This document shows positions 32,304 to 45,426 of a DNA stretch of 64,000 bases, piece by piece. How positions within the stretch are numbered: position 1 is the first letter of the stretch; every line of letters begins with the position of its first letter. The DNA comes from Xylogone sp. PMI_703 (lineage: Eukaryota > Ascomycota > Leotiomycetes). The notes beneath the pieces were generated by a model, which was given only the letters and a program-made list of their open reading frames with translations, had not been told where the DNA came from and searched no databases. The translations under genes were made by a program, and so were the position numbers. The stretch covers positions 2,232,001 through 2,296,000 of the forward strand of contig JAJTUQ010000006.1 in assembly GCA_021399445.1 (NCBI GenBank). The letters run 5' to 3'.

Positions 32304-33450
32304 ATAGTTTACTTGGCATAGTAAACCCACGGTATTATGATAAGCATTTGATGGGATTGGGAGTACGAGCTCTAGAACGTTTCACTGCCATGCATAGAGA
32401 AGTTGGACTAGCTTTAGATTACCTGAACTAACAACCAGAGAAATTGTCTCTTAGAAGAATAGATGATAGATATCTCTTCCCACCTAGCTAGCAGTTTTCA
32501 ATATGAAAAGACATAAATGAAAAGGACTATATTCACTCTGAAGTCAAAGACCATTTTGCAAAGTATTGAGTTTCAGTAGTATCGTAGTTACATTACCACT
32601 GAGGTTAATAATTCAATAGCCCTAGCCGTCAATGGTTACGGAACGTACCGTACTAAGCACTGTACATCCATGCAATCGCCAGGCGTCGTACAAATAAACA
32701 ATTTCCCCATTTGGGTTCGTACCTCTCGCATTTAAGGTGCTTGCACAATTCGTGTAAGCAAATAGTAAGGGGGGCCGTGCCAACCTACACCGTAAGGGGC
32801 AAGTAATGCCGAGTTCTGGAGACTGTGTAAGTTAATTAATCAGATATCCTATACAGTATCATTTTTCCCTTTGAAATGGAGCTGTGGTGTCTGTACACTG
32901 TTGGGACGCTTTGGTATTTCTTATTTACATTATGCAACTGCATTAATCTGTTCACAGATTAGTTCTGCTAGATTGCATAAAGTACACAAGGCACATGAAA
33001 ATGCCGATTCCTATGAGACAGCGCTGTCTTTGAAATCCAGACTCTCTGTATAATCGTACCATCCAATCATATTTGGAGGTTTTGCTGCTTGGTTAATAGA
33101 ATGATCGCTAAGTATATTTGTAGCAGGAAAGTTTACCTTGCATCTTGGACTCAATACCTCATGATTATAAACTTTTTTTTAAATTGGCTTGAGAATTGTA
33201 TTTTCTTGCAAGGGAGAAGTCCTGAATTATGAAGCCTAGTCGTCCAGCCCCTCGTTGAGGCTCTCATAGCTTTAGGGGTCTTTAGCTGGTAAAGCGGCCG
33301 CAGGGCTGGAACAGGGTGTTAAACTCTCGCTAGCGCATCCACTGGGAAGGGCCCGTTCCACCTGAACACGTATTATCCAGGTCCCTCCAGCGATACCTAC
33401 CTTTACTATTCCTGACATAATATCCAAACACCCTCGACAAGTTACCTAAC
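32304..33450. other. Intergenic region, 1.15 kb
   Basis: No supported gene. A TCCAGCCC/GGGCTGGA inverted pair flanks about 60 bases at 33243-33310. The SEC28 leader occupies the last 100 bases. Confidence 0.35.
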
Positions 33451-34518
33451 ATGGATCCTTTCTCCTCAGATGGCGAGCTCTTGAACCTGGCGAACCACTT
33501 CTACCAAGGCCAATGGCAACAGGCAATCGACTTTGACACCACCGCACTCTCTCCCGAGAATCAGCTCCCCGCTCGCGTCCTTACCCTTCGTGCCCGCCTC
33601 GCACTGGGGCAGTATGAAGATGTCCTCGCTGACGTCCAGGGGGAAGAAGAACCTGAGCTTAAGGCTGTTGGTGCCGTAGCGCAATTTGGTACGGGAAACC
33701 ACAGCGGGGCAGTCAAGGTCGCAGAAGAGCTGGCAGCTACCAGTGGGGAAAATAGCATTGTTCAGGTGTTGGCAGGCACGGTACTTCATGCTGGTGGAGA
33801 GTCGGAGAAGGCGTTGGAGTTGTTGGGAAAACACCAGGGAAGTCTGGAGGCCGTGGCATTGATTGTCCAGATTCAGTTGGAGTTGAATAGGACGGATTTG
33901 GCAGTTAAGGAGGTACAGGCTGCAAAGAGGTGGGCGCAGGATAATCTGCTGTTTAATTTGGCTGAGTCTTGGGTTGGACTGAGATTGGTATGTTTGTCTC
34001 TTCGTTCGCTCTAAGCTTTGTATGGGTGTTATGCTGTTGAGCATAGCGCATCCCTCTTCTCAATATCTCACGCCAGTAGCAGATTGAACTAACCTACAAT
34101 ATAGGGCGGTGAGAGATATCAACAAGCTTTCTACGTTTTTGAGGAGCTTGCACAGGCCCCTGCAACCTCATCTACTCGCAGTCTAGTTGCACAAGCTATC
34201 GCCGAGATCCACCTTGGCCGCCTCGAGGAAGCAGAGGCTGCTCTGCAACAGGCTAAGATGGCTGATGAGAAGAATCCGGATGTGCTTGCAAACAGTATCG
34301 TTCTAGACGTTATTGCGGGTAAAGATCCAAAGGATCTTATTAGGTACGCCAAGTTAACCAGCATGTGCTAAAATATCATCCTCATAGACTGACGTATCGT
34401 CCAATACAGTTCGTTACAGAGCACCGCACCGAATCATCCTTTCATCCAAGGTCTTGCGGAGAAGAGTGATTTGTTTGATAAGTCGGCGGCGAAATTCTCG
34501 GCAAAGGTTGAAGCATGA
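33451..34518 (+). CDS. SEC28: Coatomer subunit epsilon
   Basis: Epsilon-COP of the COPI vesicle coat; stabilises alpha-COP during Golgi-to-ER transport. Three exons: 33451-33987, 34105-34343 and 34410-34518, 294 residues, the usual length for the family. The first intron (117 nt, ACTAAC branch) falls between RL and GGERYQQAFYVFEEL. The second (66 nt) splits a Ser codon before SLQSTAPNHPFI. TPR-like helical repeats run throughout (LTLRARLALGQYEDVL, then LFNLAESWVGLRL, AIAEIHLGRLEEAEAAL). The end, HPFIQGLAEKSDLFDKSAAKF, is the family C-terminus. Confidence 0.94.
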
Positions 34519-34878
34519 GAATACGAAAGTCAATGAAGGTATTTTTTGGCGTCTGGGGGTTAATATCAAATCAAAAGAGGAAGTTTTCTCCAGGTTTAGA
34601 ACTACTGGACCAATCGAGGGTTTTACGTCATGCCAACAAAATAGAGGCTACGTTTCTGTGCACAAAGTAATATGATATTCATATTTCTGAATTATCACTT
34701 GAGTCACTCCTGTCATCGTAATCCTATATGCTCAAAATAAGAAAGTTAGGACTCTGCCTGAGTCCTTGTATTCACCTCCATTGAGCTATGCTACAATAAA
34801 CGGGTCATGCTCTATCTCTAATCATGTACCAGTAACCCATATGATACAGTCATTATTATTCAAAAGAAAACGAGCCTA
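34519..34878. other. Convergent gap between SEC28 and UTP16-like gene
   Basis: 360 bases holding two 3' ends. A TGAGTCA word occurs near 34697 but sits between two stop codons, so no promoter role is suggested. Confidence 0.35.
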
Positions 34879-36324
34879 TCACGGCCTTCGTATTTGCGTG
34901 CTTTTCTTCCCACTAACAAAAAACCCACTTTTGAACGGTTTGCGCTGTGCCCCTACTGCTTTTCCAGAACGCCCCTTTAACCACTGCTCCTTCGTAGATC
35001 GAGCTTGCTGCGTAGCCTTTGGTGCTAGGCCAGCATTTGTCACTCCTCCAGATACTCGATATATAGTTGACCCTACTCTTTTATCCTTCGGTTTCTTCTC
35101 AACAAGTTCCGTAAACTTGATTTTCTTTGGTTTTTTTACTTCACGAACTACGTCTAGCTCCATTGTTGCTTCCTCCTCCTCCTCGTCATCTTCTAATAGT
35201 TCCTCTGGCAGGTAGAATGGAAGGTCTTTCCGCTTCCGGCTAGTTAAAGTGGAGGCACTTTTATCACCATCAGGTTCGTATGTCTCGTCCTCGGACTCGG
35301 CTTGTGGGCTCTGCTCCGATTCCAACTCATTTTCTGATAATGGATGATCGGACCCTTTGACTTGTGTCTGCTTCGATCGTTTCTTGTTTGCAAGCTCAGC
35401 CTGCTTCTTTAAACGCGCATCCTTTTCTTTGCGTTTCTTTCGTTCTGCTAATTGTTGCCTAAATTTGATTAGTCTGGATCGTGAGGAGGTATTGGAAACT
35501 ACTTACTCTTCCACAGCTTTTGCCGCATCCCGCTCTTTAGATTTGACGGATTTCAAAGCATCCTGAGTAACTACTTCCTCTGGAGCATCGTCGTCGTCGC
35601 TGCTCTCCTCCTCTTCCTCCTGTGGTTCGGGAGCAACTCCTTCTATTTCTAACGCAGCGGATTGATCCTGAGTAGGGGTATCTTCGCTTCCGAATCGTAC
35701 ATGTTTCCTGCTTGATTCTTTGCTCTTAATTCCGGGTGACTTTGGTGTTCCTCCACTACTCGGACGGCTTAATTTTTTTGGTGACTCTTTTTTGGGAGCC
35801 ACTTTACTTTTCGTATCATCTTGAGAGACCTCCGAGATGCCATCTTCACTCTCATCAGCAGAATCTAGGATCTCGTGTTTTGTGGGTAATTGAGCCTTAA
35901 TCACGTCCTCCTGGTCCGAGTCTGAGTTTTCCTCGGTTGTCCCATCAAGTATACTACTCAATTCTGGCTTCCTCGCGGGTATTTCTATTACAATGCGACT
36001 TCGAGGACTGGGTTGCGCCTCTTCTCTGGACCGTACAGGGAGTTTTTTCTGTCGTTTCGAACTCGAAGGTGTTTCTACCTTTGAATTTCTGGGACTTTCG
36101 ACATCCCGAACCGGGCTTCTTCTCCGTTTCCTACCACTTCCAGTCTGACTTAAGGCAATGGGCGACTCCTCTTGTGGACTTTCATTGGCAGATTTGCTGC
36201 TGCTATGACTTCGGGTGGTAACCATAGTAGCACCTTCAGTGGACTTGTGATTCGTTGCAACACTCTGAGGCTTCGACCTTGGCCCAAGGAGATCTCTGGC
36301 GGAATTGAGAAACTTTGATAACAT
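34879..36324 (-). CDS. UTP16/BUD21-like nucleolar protein
   Basis: Probable U3 snoRNA-associated protein of the small-subunit processome. Two exons: 35507-36324 and 34879-35458, with a 48-nt intron (AGACTAAT branch region), 465 residues. The first 300 residues are disordered, Ser/Glu/Lys-rich, with many SP sites and acidic blocks (EEEEESSDDDDAPEE). The splice joins AVEE to QQLAERKKRKEKDARLKKQ, a long basic helix. The C-terminal 100 residues are the recognisable part: LPFYLPEELLEDDEEE, then KKPKKIKFTEL, and a basic tail ending RKPFKSGFFVSGKK. An internal Met at residue 34 (MVTTRSHSS) is an equally good start. The family call rests on the C-terminus; some other nucleolar protein is possible. 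Confidence 0.65.
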
Positions 36325-36665
36325 TAGATCATCTATTGTTATGCCGGCGAATTACACTACTGGTTAGGCTCTGAAAAGTCTCAAATTATATTTATTTTGC
36401 GAAGTGTGGGGGCATAATAATGGCGCTAAACTACTCTTGTTCACCGCCTTGAAGCTACCTCTTGCTATTTTCCAACGTCGATAGAGTTCTGTCCAATAGT
36501 AATGTTTGCGTGTGATTAGCTTGGTAGATAATTTATGAGGATGGCCTGAGACGGACACAAAAAGCTTTAAGGGTTTCCTCAGATATGAGATCAGAGGCGA
36601 GCTATCAATTATACATATCAATGTCTACGCATTTTATATGACACATATGATCAAAATTAACAATC
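36325..36665. promoter_or_regulatory. Divergent promoter, UTP16-like gene / Sel1-like gene
   Basis: 341 bases between the two start codons. No specific motif claimed. Confidence 0.35.
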
Positions 36666-37880
36666 ATGTCGGTCCTTCAGAAGTCGGCCCAAGTGTTCGG
36701 GAGGCAATGTATAAACTGTTCAGCACGGTTTCATACAAGCTGCTATCTAAGAGCGAAGCCAATGCCCAAAAGGAGCCCCAAAGCCCAGCACCAGATATCT
36801 AAGAATAATTCTCGCCCGCGTATTATGCCGGCGAAATTCTCTTCTCCTGAAGCTCTTCCACCACTTGCTCTCCTAAACTCAGCTAGCAAGTCAGGCGTGT
36901 TGGATATAGAACCAGATGTGGCGCTCCAGGCCCTTCGTCAATATCAGATCCTAGCACAGGGCAGCTCTTCTGGCTGGGAAAAGCAATTATGTGCTGGTCC
37001 GTAGCTCCTCCACCTCCTACCCTACTGCTCTAATCTATGCCTAGATTTTGGCATCCAGCCAAGTAGCTTGACCCTTCTGGCAAAGATTCTGGGCCGATGT
37101 GATGGGGAGGGCCAGAAATTATTCAGCTTCGAACTTTTGCTATTGGCTTCAATGCTGGGAGATCCTTCGGCAGTTTTCACTCTTGTGGAAAGAGGGCTGA
37201 AGAGAAACTCACTTCATGGACAGGTCTATTCAGACGCGCTGAGGCGTCTTGATACTCTAGCTAAAACCGAAGGTGACCGTCGCGCAATGCTTATTCTAGG
37301 CAAGGTTCTCTTTGCTCAAGACAAAGATTCAGAAGCCCTCGATTGGTTTCGTAAAGCTACAAGATTAACCTATGACAGTCCGGAGTATTTTCTCGACTTT
37401 GAGGGGGCAGCAGAAGCTTTGGTTTTCGAAGGCGAGATCCTCTCTAAGCAAGGTGATCAAGTAGGTGCTCAAGCTGCTTTCCAAAAAGCAGCCTTTAAGC
37501 TAGATGATCCCGCAGCATATTACCGTTTGGCTTTACTAGAAGAGTCCCTTTCATCAAAACAAAAAGAATACCTGATGAAAGCTGCTTCATCCGGTGTAAT
37601 AGAAGCATATCACCAGCTCGGCTCTCTTGAACTTGAGGCAATAAAGAAAAGCGCGGACGATCCTAATCCTACGTCAATCTCTGAATACGGAATGGCAAGA
37701 GAATGGTTTCAAGCCGGTGCAGCCGGTGGATATGGGCCGAGCATGCTGAGTATGGCACATATGTGCAAGATGGTAGGTCAGAAGGAGGATGGGCTGAGAT
37801 GGCTGGAAATGGCCAAAGCAATACCACATTTCAAGGCGCAAGCATCAGCATGGGAAAGTCTCGGAAAGATGAATGATTAA
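36666..37880 (+). CDS. Sel1/TPR-like repeat protein, probably mitochondrial
   Basis: Two exons: 36666-36996 and 37045-37880, with a 48-nt intron (donor gtccgt) splitting an Asp codon, 388 residues. The first 55 residues are basic and Ser-rich (MSVLQKSAQVFGRQC, then RFHTSCYLRAKPMPKRSPK) with an RFHTS-type cleavage region, fitting a mitochondrial presequence. From about residue 180 there are Sel1-like helix pairs: AMLILGKVLFAQDKDSEALD, AYYRLALLEESL, AYHQLGSLELEA and PSMLSMAHMCKMVGQ, with EDGLRWLEMAKA last. Such repeats mediate protein contacts; no enzyme motif is seen. The specific partner is unknown. Confidence 0.78.
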
Positions 37881-39287
37881 GGAAATCATGACTGGTCTGT
37901 ACGATTATGTATTATGTCTCCTCGAAATAGGGTCTAGAAAGCGATCTTCCAAGTCCAAATAAGTACTAGGAATGGCAGTAAGCACAGCGTTACCGGAATC
38001 CGGGGAAAGCGGTGTAATAATCAATGGGCTGGAGAGAAGAGCAATAAAGCTACTAGACCACCCCCGTTGCGAGTTACAAAAGGTCATATCCGTCTGGATA
38101 TCATGTCTAGGGGTGCGTGGGTATTGAAGTAGCAAACAATCTCGCACAAACACTTGGTACGTTGAAACAAACTCCAGGCCATAATTTTCCGGGCACTTTG
38201 CTGAGAAACAAACCATCAAACTTTGAAAACTCTTATACATCGCCAAATATGGAACGGTTATACTGTATATGAAATAATAGCTGTAGACAAAGCAACCGCC
38301 AACGCAGGTTCCGGCATTACTGGGTTACTTCGGAAGCACCTCTTCCGCATCCAAAGAAGCAACCTTCCAGTTAGGCCGCCGAACTTATCCCGACCTCGAT
38401 GCTTTCCAACTACAGTTACTGAAATGGCAGCCGTATTACCGCATTTGTGGGAGAACTTGCAAGGTATGTGCCATTGGATAGGGGGATTGGCTCTCTGTCT
38501 TCTAGGAACCTCATAAGATACGATTGCTGCATAGCAGATCTACCAACCACTGCAACGCCGGCAAAATGTCGGGCATAAATGGGACCTGGATGAAAGAGCT
38601 CCATAACAACTTCATAATGGACTACTGTTGGCAAGAGATTATGCAGCATTCCGGCTAAACTGATGGTGAGCTTTTGGCGCCTAAAAGCTTCCTGGATATT
38701 GCACTTTAATGTGCCTCTGTGCTGCAGCCTAGACTGTTTGTCTGCTTGGGTATTACGTCCGTAAGACGACAAGCTGTCGACCCTGCATCCAACCCACCAA
38801 AAGCGGTAGCAAATACTGCACGTCGGCATGCTGGTGTGTTCGTGCAGTATTTTTCCCTGTACGCCTCAATCCTTCTGTGTATTATTGGAGTAGATCGAAA
38901 ACTTCAAGCAGAAAATGGGTCAACCTCCTGTTGCTGCACGACCCTGCCGAGGGGAGCTGCCATCTGCCCCACCATACACAACAGGTGCAAGCGGGATGAG
39001 GACCCCGCGTCCCGATCTCCTAACTTGGAGAGCTTCCGAGAGCGGCTCCTCATTGCTTCCATGCCACTCATTCCTCTAATTACGGAGTACCTATCTGGCC
39101 TCGGAAACGGCTGATATTTCCCTCTTTCCTGATGTAGCGCACAGTATATTTCACCCAAGGCCACACTCGTTTTAGAGGTACCCTTTCCTTCTCTTTTCTC
39201 AAGATGCGCACCGACTACGCTTTCTCAGTAAACCACCAGGCTCAGCATCAAGCTCGAGTACCGACGCCAGGTAGCGTATCGGCCAAC
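37881..39287. other. Intergenic region, 1.4 kb
   Basis: ORFs of 97-137 codons occur on both strands (for example 38416-38829 minus and 38719-39114 plus), but they overlap one another and show no domain or conserved feature. The right end contains the beta-mannosidase promoter and leader; an in-frame ATG at 39204 would extend that protein by 28 residues. Confidence 0.4.
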
Positions 39288-41921
39288 ATGTCTAAACGTA
39301 CTGTCATACCAATTGATAAAAATTGGACATTCAAACAGGCAGACAATAAAGACTCCAAGTTCCTGCCTGTGGCCCAATTCCCGACCAACGTTCATCTCGA
39401 CCTCATTGCCAATGGCATAATCCCAGATCCGTTCATAGGCAAGAATGAACTCGATGTACAATGGGTAGGCGAGGCTGTCTGGATGTACAAAACCACTTTC
39501 TCTTCGCCTTCGACTCTCTCTTCTACCGCAAAGGCTGTCCTTGCGTTTGACGGCCTGGATACGTTCGCTAAGGTGTTGCTTAATGGCAAAGAGATATTAA
39601 AGACGGACAATATGTTTATTCCGGAAAGAGTGGATGTTACAGAACAATTGAAGAAAGATGACGATAATGAGCTGGAAATCAGCTTTGAGAGTGCCTTTCT
39701 GAAAGGCTGCAAGATTGTAGAGCAACACCCAAACCATCATTGGGGTTGCTGGAATGGAGATACAGGAAGATTGGCAGTTCGCAAAGCACAATATCACTGG
39801 GTAAGAAGACTTCAACTTACAAGTCCACGTCCCAAAGTTATAAAATAGGAGACTTACAGAGAATAATATGTTTAGGGATGGGATTGGGGACCAATGCTTA
39901 TGACCTGTGGCCCCTGGCGTCCAATTAACCTCGAAATTTATGAGTCCAGAATATCGGATCTCTATTTCACCACTAATGTCGACAAGTCCCTAAAGTCAGC
40001 AGCATTAGTCGCAAAAGCAGATGTCGAAGGTACAGCAACACATGTGAAGTTCCAGGTAGCGTTGGATGGAAAGGAGGTTGCCTCTGAGACTGCTAAGGTC
40101 ACAGACGGACAAGCAACTCATTCTTTCAAGTTTGAGAACCCGCAGCTCTGGTATCCCATCAGATACGGCAAACAGCCCTTATACACTATTAATGCAACCT
40201 TACTACATGACAGCTCAGAGCTGGATTCTCAGAGCAAGAGATTCGGTTTAAGGAGGGCAGAACTTATCCAGAGATCACTGAAAGAGCAACCCGGAACTAG
40301 CTTTTTCTTCGAAATTAACAATATCCCCATCTTCTGCGGTGGAAGTGACTGGATACCTGCAGACAACTTCATTCCCCGGATCACTAAAGAGAAGTATTAC
40401 GACTGGGTAAAGATGGTAGCAGACGGAAACCAGTTTATGATTCGTGTATGGGGAGGCGGTATCTTCGAGGAGCAGCCATTCTATAACGCTTGTGATGAGT
40501 TAGGTATTCTTGTCTGGCAAGACTTCTTATTTGGCTGTGGAAACTATCCTGCTTTCCCTGAATACCTTAAATCTGTGAAAAAGGAGGCCCAGGAGAACGT
40601 AAAACTTCTCCGACACCACCCTTCCATCGTCATCTGGGCTGGAAATAACGAAGATTATCAATACCAAGAGCAAGCTAAACTCACCTATGATCCCGACAAC
40701 AAGGATGAAGAAAGTTGGTTAAAGACGGATTTTCCAGCTCGATATATTTATGAGAAGGTCTTAGTCGATGTCTGTAAAGAATTGGTGCCGGACACATATT
40801 ACCACTATGGCAGTCCCTGGGGAGGCAAGGATACCACTGATCCTACGGTTGGTGATCTGCACCAGTGGAACGTCTGGCACGGCTCCCAGGAAAAATATCA
40901 GAACTTTGACAAACTTGTTGGCCGATTCGTATCGGAATTTGGTATGGAAGCGTTCCCCAACATCAAGACTATTGATGGGTACCTTCCAAAAGGAAAAGAT
41001 GACCCAGACCGTTATCCACAATCCTCGACTGTTGATTTCCACAATAAAGCTGATGGCCACGAGCGGCGCATTGCTCTATATCTCGTGGAGAACTTCCGAT
41101 ATGCACCAGATCCAATCGAACAATTCATATATTCCACACAGTTAATGCAGGCAGAGTGTCTGGCTAGCGCATACCGCTTGTGGAAACGACAATGGAAAGG
41201 TCCTGGAAGGCAGTATTGTGGCGGAGCACTGGTATGGCAGATCAACGACTGCTGGCCCGTCACTTCTTGGTCTATCGTTGACTACCATCTTCGCCCTAAA
41301 CATGCATATTATACAGTAAAGCGCGAGATGGCGCCTATCTCTTGCGGCATCACGAGGAAGGAGCATGCTGTCCCCAGAGATAAGTACACTAAAGCATACA
41401 TTACCAAAACCTACAAGATCGAGATCTGGGGTTCGAATCTCACACTTAAGGACATGACGGTAGATGTATTAGTCAAGGCATTTGACGTGATCTCTGGCAA
41501 GGAAACATTCTCCAAGACAGTTGCTTCAAACCTTACCCTCCCGCAAAACCAATCCACCGAGATAATCGCCATGGATGTCCCAGTGCAGAATCCAAATACA
41601 GGAGAAGAAGCCCGTACAGTAGTGGCCGCCTATATCATAGAGGACGGCAAGCAAGTTGCAAGATACGTGAACTGGCCTGAGCCATTGAAGTATGTCCACT
41701 TACAGAAGCCGAAGAATCTTACTGCCAAGATCACTGGTGATTATAAGACCGTTGAGATATCCTCTGAAGTGCCTGTCAAAGGAGTTGCCCTGGAATGTGA
41801 AGATGACAATGTCGTGTTTGAGGATAATTTAGTGGATATTGTTCCAGGTGAAATAGTCAAAATTGGAGTCAAAGCGACTAAGGAGACAAAGGTGGGAGTC
41901 AGGTATTTAGGTATGATATAA
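39288..41921 (+). CDS. Beta-mannosidase, GH2 (clade B type, intracellular)
   Basis: Removes terminal beta-1,4-linked mannose from manno-oligosaccharides. Two exons: 39288-39800 and 39876-41921 (75-nt intron), 852 residues, the length of fungal beta-mannosidase B. Exon 1 carries the GH2 sugar-binding domain (VWMYKTTFSSP, FDGLDTFAKVLLNGK). The splice restores YHWGWDWGP. The TIM-barrel acid/base is in IWAGNNEDYQ (Glu about 430) and the nucleophile in RFVSEFGMEAFP (Glu about 525); YCGGALVWQINDCWPVTSWS is the conserved end of the barrel. There is no signal peptide from the start at 39288 (MSKRTVIPIDKNW), so it is probably intracellular. It converges with the CLC gene 231 bases away. Confidence 0.95.
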
Positions 41922-42152
41922 AAATATAGCTTGAAGATCTTATATAGTACTTTATACCCTCAACTCCCCTCTATCTAGAGAATAAAAGCATTATCATACG
42001 GTTCTCATTCAGTAGTCCAAAAGGGAAGTGAGATCTTTGGAATAGGTCCATATGCAAGAATCTCGAGCCTTAGCTCTAGAAATTCAATAACTGATCATTA
42101 CGTCTATATCCAAAGCGAATATCATACATAAAAACCATGGTATACCCATACT

Positions 42153-44933
42153 TCATCTATCTTCCAATTCAACGCCCCTATCATCAAGATCCTCCGTCCC
42201 ATCCATCATTTCCATGCCCTGGCTGGAGTTAGGATCTCGACGTCCAAATCCCATAGACTGAATGTCCGGAGAAGTCAATCTGATTCGATCACCCGAAATG
42301 CGGGCAACTTTATCTGAAACCCACCCTCCAGCGGACCTAATGATATTCCAAAGTCGTTCTTGGCTCTCAACCAGACGGCTATCATCACGGGGGTTCTCGC
42401 TCGCTTCGGCTTTGAATTGGTACTTCAGACAGTCTTTCACTGTGACCAGCCCAGAGAGCTTCCCGTGATGTTCTATAAGAATGACTCGTGGTCCTATTTT
42501 ACGGAAGAGCTCCATCACGGTTTCAAGAGGGAGGCGAGGATGTACCGTGACGGGAGTCGTATCTATGAAGCGACTGAAGTCGACAGGGGATAGCTCAGTA
42601 GCATCAGACGGGACAATCGGCGTGACCGGTGCCATTGCATCAAGTGGTGCAGGTGTGAAATAGCACTTTGCTGCAGGATTGATAGTCCGTTCCTTTCGCA
42701 TCCGCGTAACTGCATACCGAAGCTCTGTTCTCCCAATGTATCCGATGAGTATCTTCGAATGCATGTCTTCTACAATGGGAAATCCTTGGTATTTTCCCTC
42801 TTGAAGCAGCCTCTCAATATCGCTTAAACAAAGACTGGTGCTCGGTAGAGCGACAACATCACTGGTCATAGCCTGGGAGACTGGTACTCCAAAGGTATGT
42901 TCTTCCTTGGCATCCAGAAAGGGGAAGCCATTGAACCAAATCATCCTATCTGCTATACCTCCCTTTCCAAAGAGTTCGCTCACTGCTTTAGTAACCCCAA
43001 CAACAATCATAGTCGGCAGTATGTATGTTAAGGCTCCCGTCAACTCGAACATGATAACTACCACTGATACTGTGAGATGCATGATACCACTCAAAGCTGC
43101 CGCTGCTCCTAGGAAAGCATAAGTACCTGGAGTGATACACGGCACATCTGGCTCGCACGCTGAAAAGAAGACAGAGTCTGGGGATGCCTCGTGAAGTGCC
43201 TGGACCAGAATACCGACCGTCCTACCAAACGATGCTCCTATGGCCATGGACGGGACGAAAATACCGGCGGGTACCTTGCAGCCGTACGATATTATAACTA
43301 GGAAAGCGCGAATGATAGTTGCCAGAGTCAATGAGAAGATCATCTTCCACCTGTTGTCTTTCTCGCAGAGTCCATTATAATCTTCTGCTCCCTCACACTC
43401 TAAGAACAGAATCTCCATGCTTTCTGTCATATCTATTCGAAGGAACATGTTTGGATAGCAAATGATTGCCGTAGCTGTCGCGAGTAGTGTAGCTTCGAGT
43501 AGAGCATATTTTGTAAGGTATTTCTTTCGAAAAGCCTGGGCCCGCAAGTTCCATTTGATGACAAAAGCTCCGTATAGCCCTCCAAATATTCCAAGGATGA
43601 TAAAAAATACCACCTCGAAAAAGTGCCATGACCGATCGTAGGAGACCTGAAACATGACCAGTTGGCCGGTCCGGAATGGATTCATAGCAGAGAGGACTGC
43701 AGTGGCAACAAGGGCACAGAAATAGCTGCGCCACATAGTCTTCAGAGGAAAGTGAGAAGACATCTCTTCTAATGAGAATAGCACACCTCCAATCGGGCTA
43801 CCAAAAGCAACTGCAACACCAGCTGCAGCACAGGCACTCAAGATCTCCCGAGTTTTAGATGCGCTGCGCCGGTAGCTGTCGAATAATCTGGATATAACGT
43901 TCCCAGTGCAGACTGCATAGTGTACGCTTGGCCCCTCTTTGCCTACCGATAAACCTGATGCAATAGCAAGAGGTAGTGCCACAGATTTAATAACCAGGGT
44001 CCAGAACCCGAGAAATCCCTTCATGACAAAACCTGCAATGATACACTTGATCTCGGATATTCCAGAGCCAGCGGCATACGGGGCAAATAGTCTCACAAGC
44101 CCAGCTGAAGTAAGAGCGAATAGAGTCTAGGATTGTCAGTCTTTGTGAATATACAAACGACGTGGCAGGGAGACTTACAGCAACGAAAATGTAAACAATG
44201 TAGTTGGCCGGCGCAAATGAGGTCCATCGATGCCAGTCATCGCAACCTGCTTCATATCAGCGGGGGAATGTAGGGTAGCTCATGCTTTTCAATATTACCA
44301 TTGTCCTCTCCCCAGCAACAGAAGCTTTCATTGAGATAGAACGCCGTCTTGCAATAGCCCAGTTTGATATCTGACAACCATTCCGTAATAATATTCAGAA
44401 ATGCTGCATTTAATCCAATTGCCGCTCCTATACCGTCGTAAGCGCGAGGTCTCGAGAGCAAGCATCGCAGTCGTTACCAACCAATTAACGTCATTACTAT
44501 CCAGCCTTGAGCAGCGTCGTAGGACTGCCACAGCTTGTACCTCCATCCTACTCGACCACCTCTCTCGAAGAACCCAGCAGTCTCTCGTTGTCGTATCTTT
44601 CGTCGAGCTTGCTCCTTCGCTGCATCTTGAACCCAGTCTAAGATTTGATGGTTAGCTTTACGTCGTTGTCTGCACATTGGAAGAATGACCTATAGTAGTA
44701 AAGTCCTGTGAACGATATCAGTTTGGTATTACTTAGAGCTGGTGTTTGCGACTTGGAAGTACCTCATATCTCTTGATTTCATCGATCTCTTCGTCAATCT
44801 GGCGCTCTGCAGCTCTCGGCAACGAGGCAGCCTCATCATATGAAAGCGCTGAGGACAAGCGATGGGAAAGAAAGGACGGGCGAGGCTGAAGGCGCTGCCC
44901 CGGGAGAGAGAAGGATGAGGATCGCGAAGTCAT
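42153..44933 (-). CDS. CLC-family chloride channel / Cl-/H+ exchanger
   Basis: Intracellular-type CLC protein related to yeast Gef1 and animal ClC-3/4/5. Six exons: 44763-44933, 44690-44705 (16 nt), 44482-44637, 44299-44427, 44179-44246 and 42153-44126; 837 residues; introns 52-57 nt. The splices give EIKRYE-DFTTI-DWVQDAAKEQ, then GWIVMTLIGAAIGLNAAFLNIITEWLSD-type sequence and ANYIVYIFVATLFALTSAG. Selectivity motifs are GSGISEIK and GLSVGKEGPSVH (gating Glu about 244); GCKVPAGIFVPSMAIGA is near residue 455. Two CBS domains fill the C-terminal 250 residues (VVALPSTSLCLSDIERLL, TPVTVHPRLPLETVMELF). The intron 3 donor, gttggt, is unusual. The gating Glu suggests exchange rather than pure channel activity, but this is inferred. 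Confidence 0.92.
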
Positions 44934-45426
44934 GGCCCTGGTGGTGGGCTGCGCATAGCTTCGAAGTGCACTGCTATCACGGGTGTCTAGGCTTACGGAG
45001 CTTTTCGTCGTTGGCTTATCTATTTACAAATAATTAGGTACATATGTTACTGTACTTTTTAGGTTTGCATGGGTACCTGCAGAGGTCCCGTGATTACGAA
45101 TTGGGAGGATGTGCGCAAGGTTCAGTCTGTAATAATCAGATATATGTTATCCTCATACCTAGATACGAGTTACCAATAACTGCACAGCGCAATATTCCTG
45201 TTCTGCGATTCTTTAAAGCTCAAACTGCTGCTCAATGATGTCGTCGGCAGCGCCTCGCGAATCATCCAGCCCCATGATGCCGTTCCGGTTCGCCGGCACC
45301 TGAAACAGGAAAGGCGGATTTTTTTCTGGACCAAAGGCCCGCGTTCGCCCGCAATGCAACTTTCAAACCTTCAGGGACGACGAATTTGCACTTCACCAGT
45401 GATTTAATATATACCCTTCGTCCAAC
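44934..45426. promoter_or_regulatory. Divergent promoter, CLC gene / IDH1
   Basis: 493 bases between the start codons. GC-rich between 45235 and 45340, AT-rich in the middle. No single site is claimed. Confidence 0.4.

Noticed and set aside
38416..39114. ORFs of 137 and 131 codons on opposite strands upstream of beta-mannosidase
   Set aside because: They overlap one another, lack any recognisable motif and have no splice partners.
41425..41445. GGTTCGAATC, resembling a tRNA B box
   Set aside because: It lies inside the beta-mannosidase coding sequence with no A box or cloverleaf around it.
42360..43122. Plus-strand ORFs opposite the CLC channel gene
   Set aside because: Shadow frames of a well-supported minus-strand gene.
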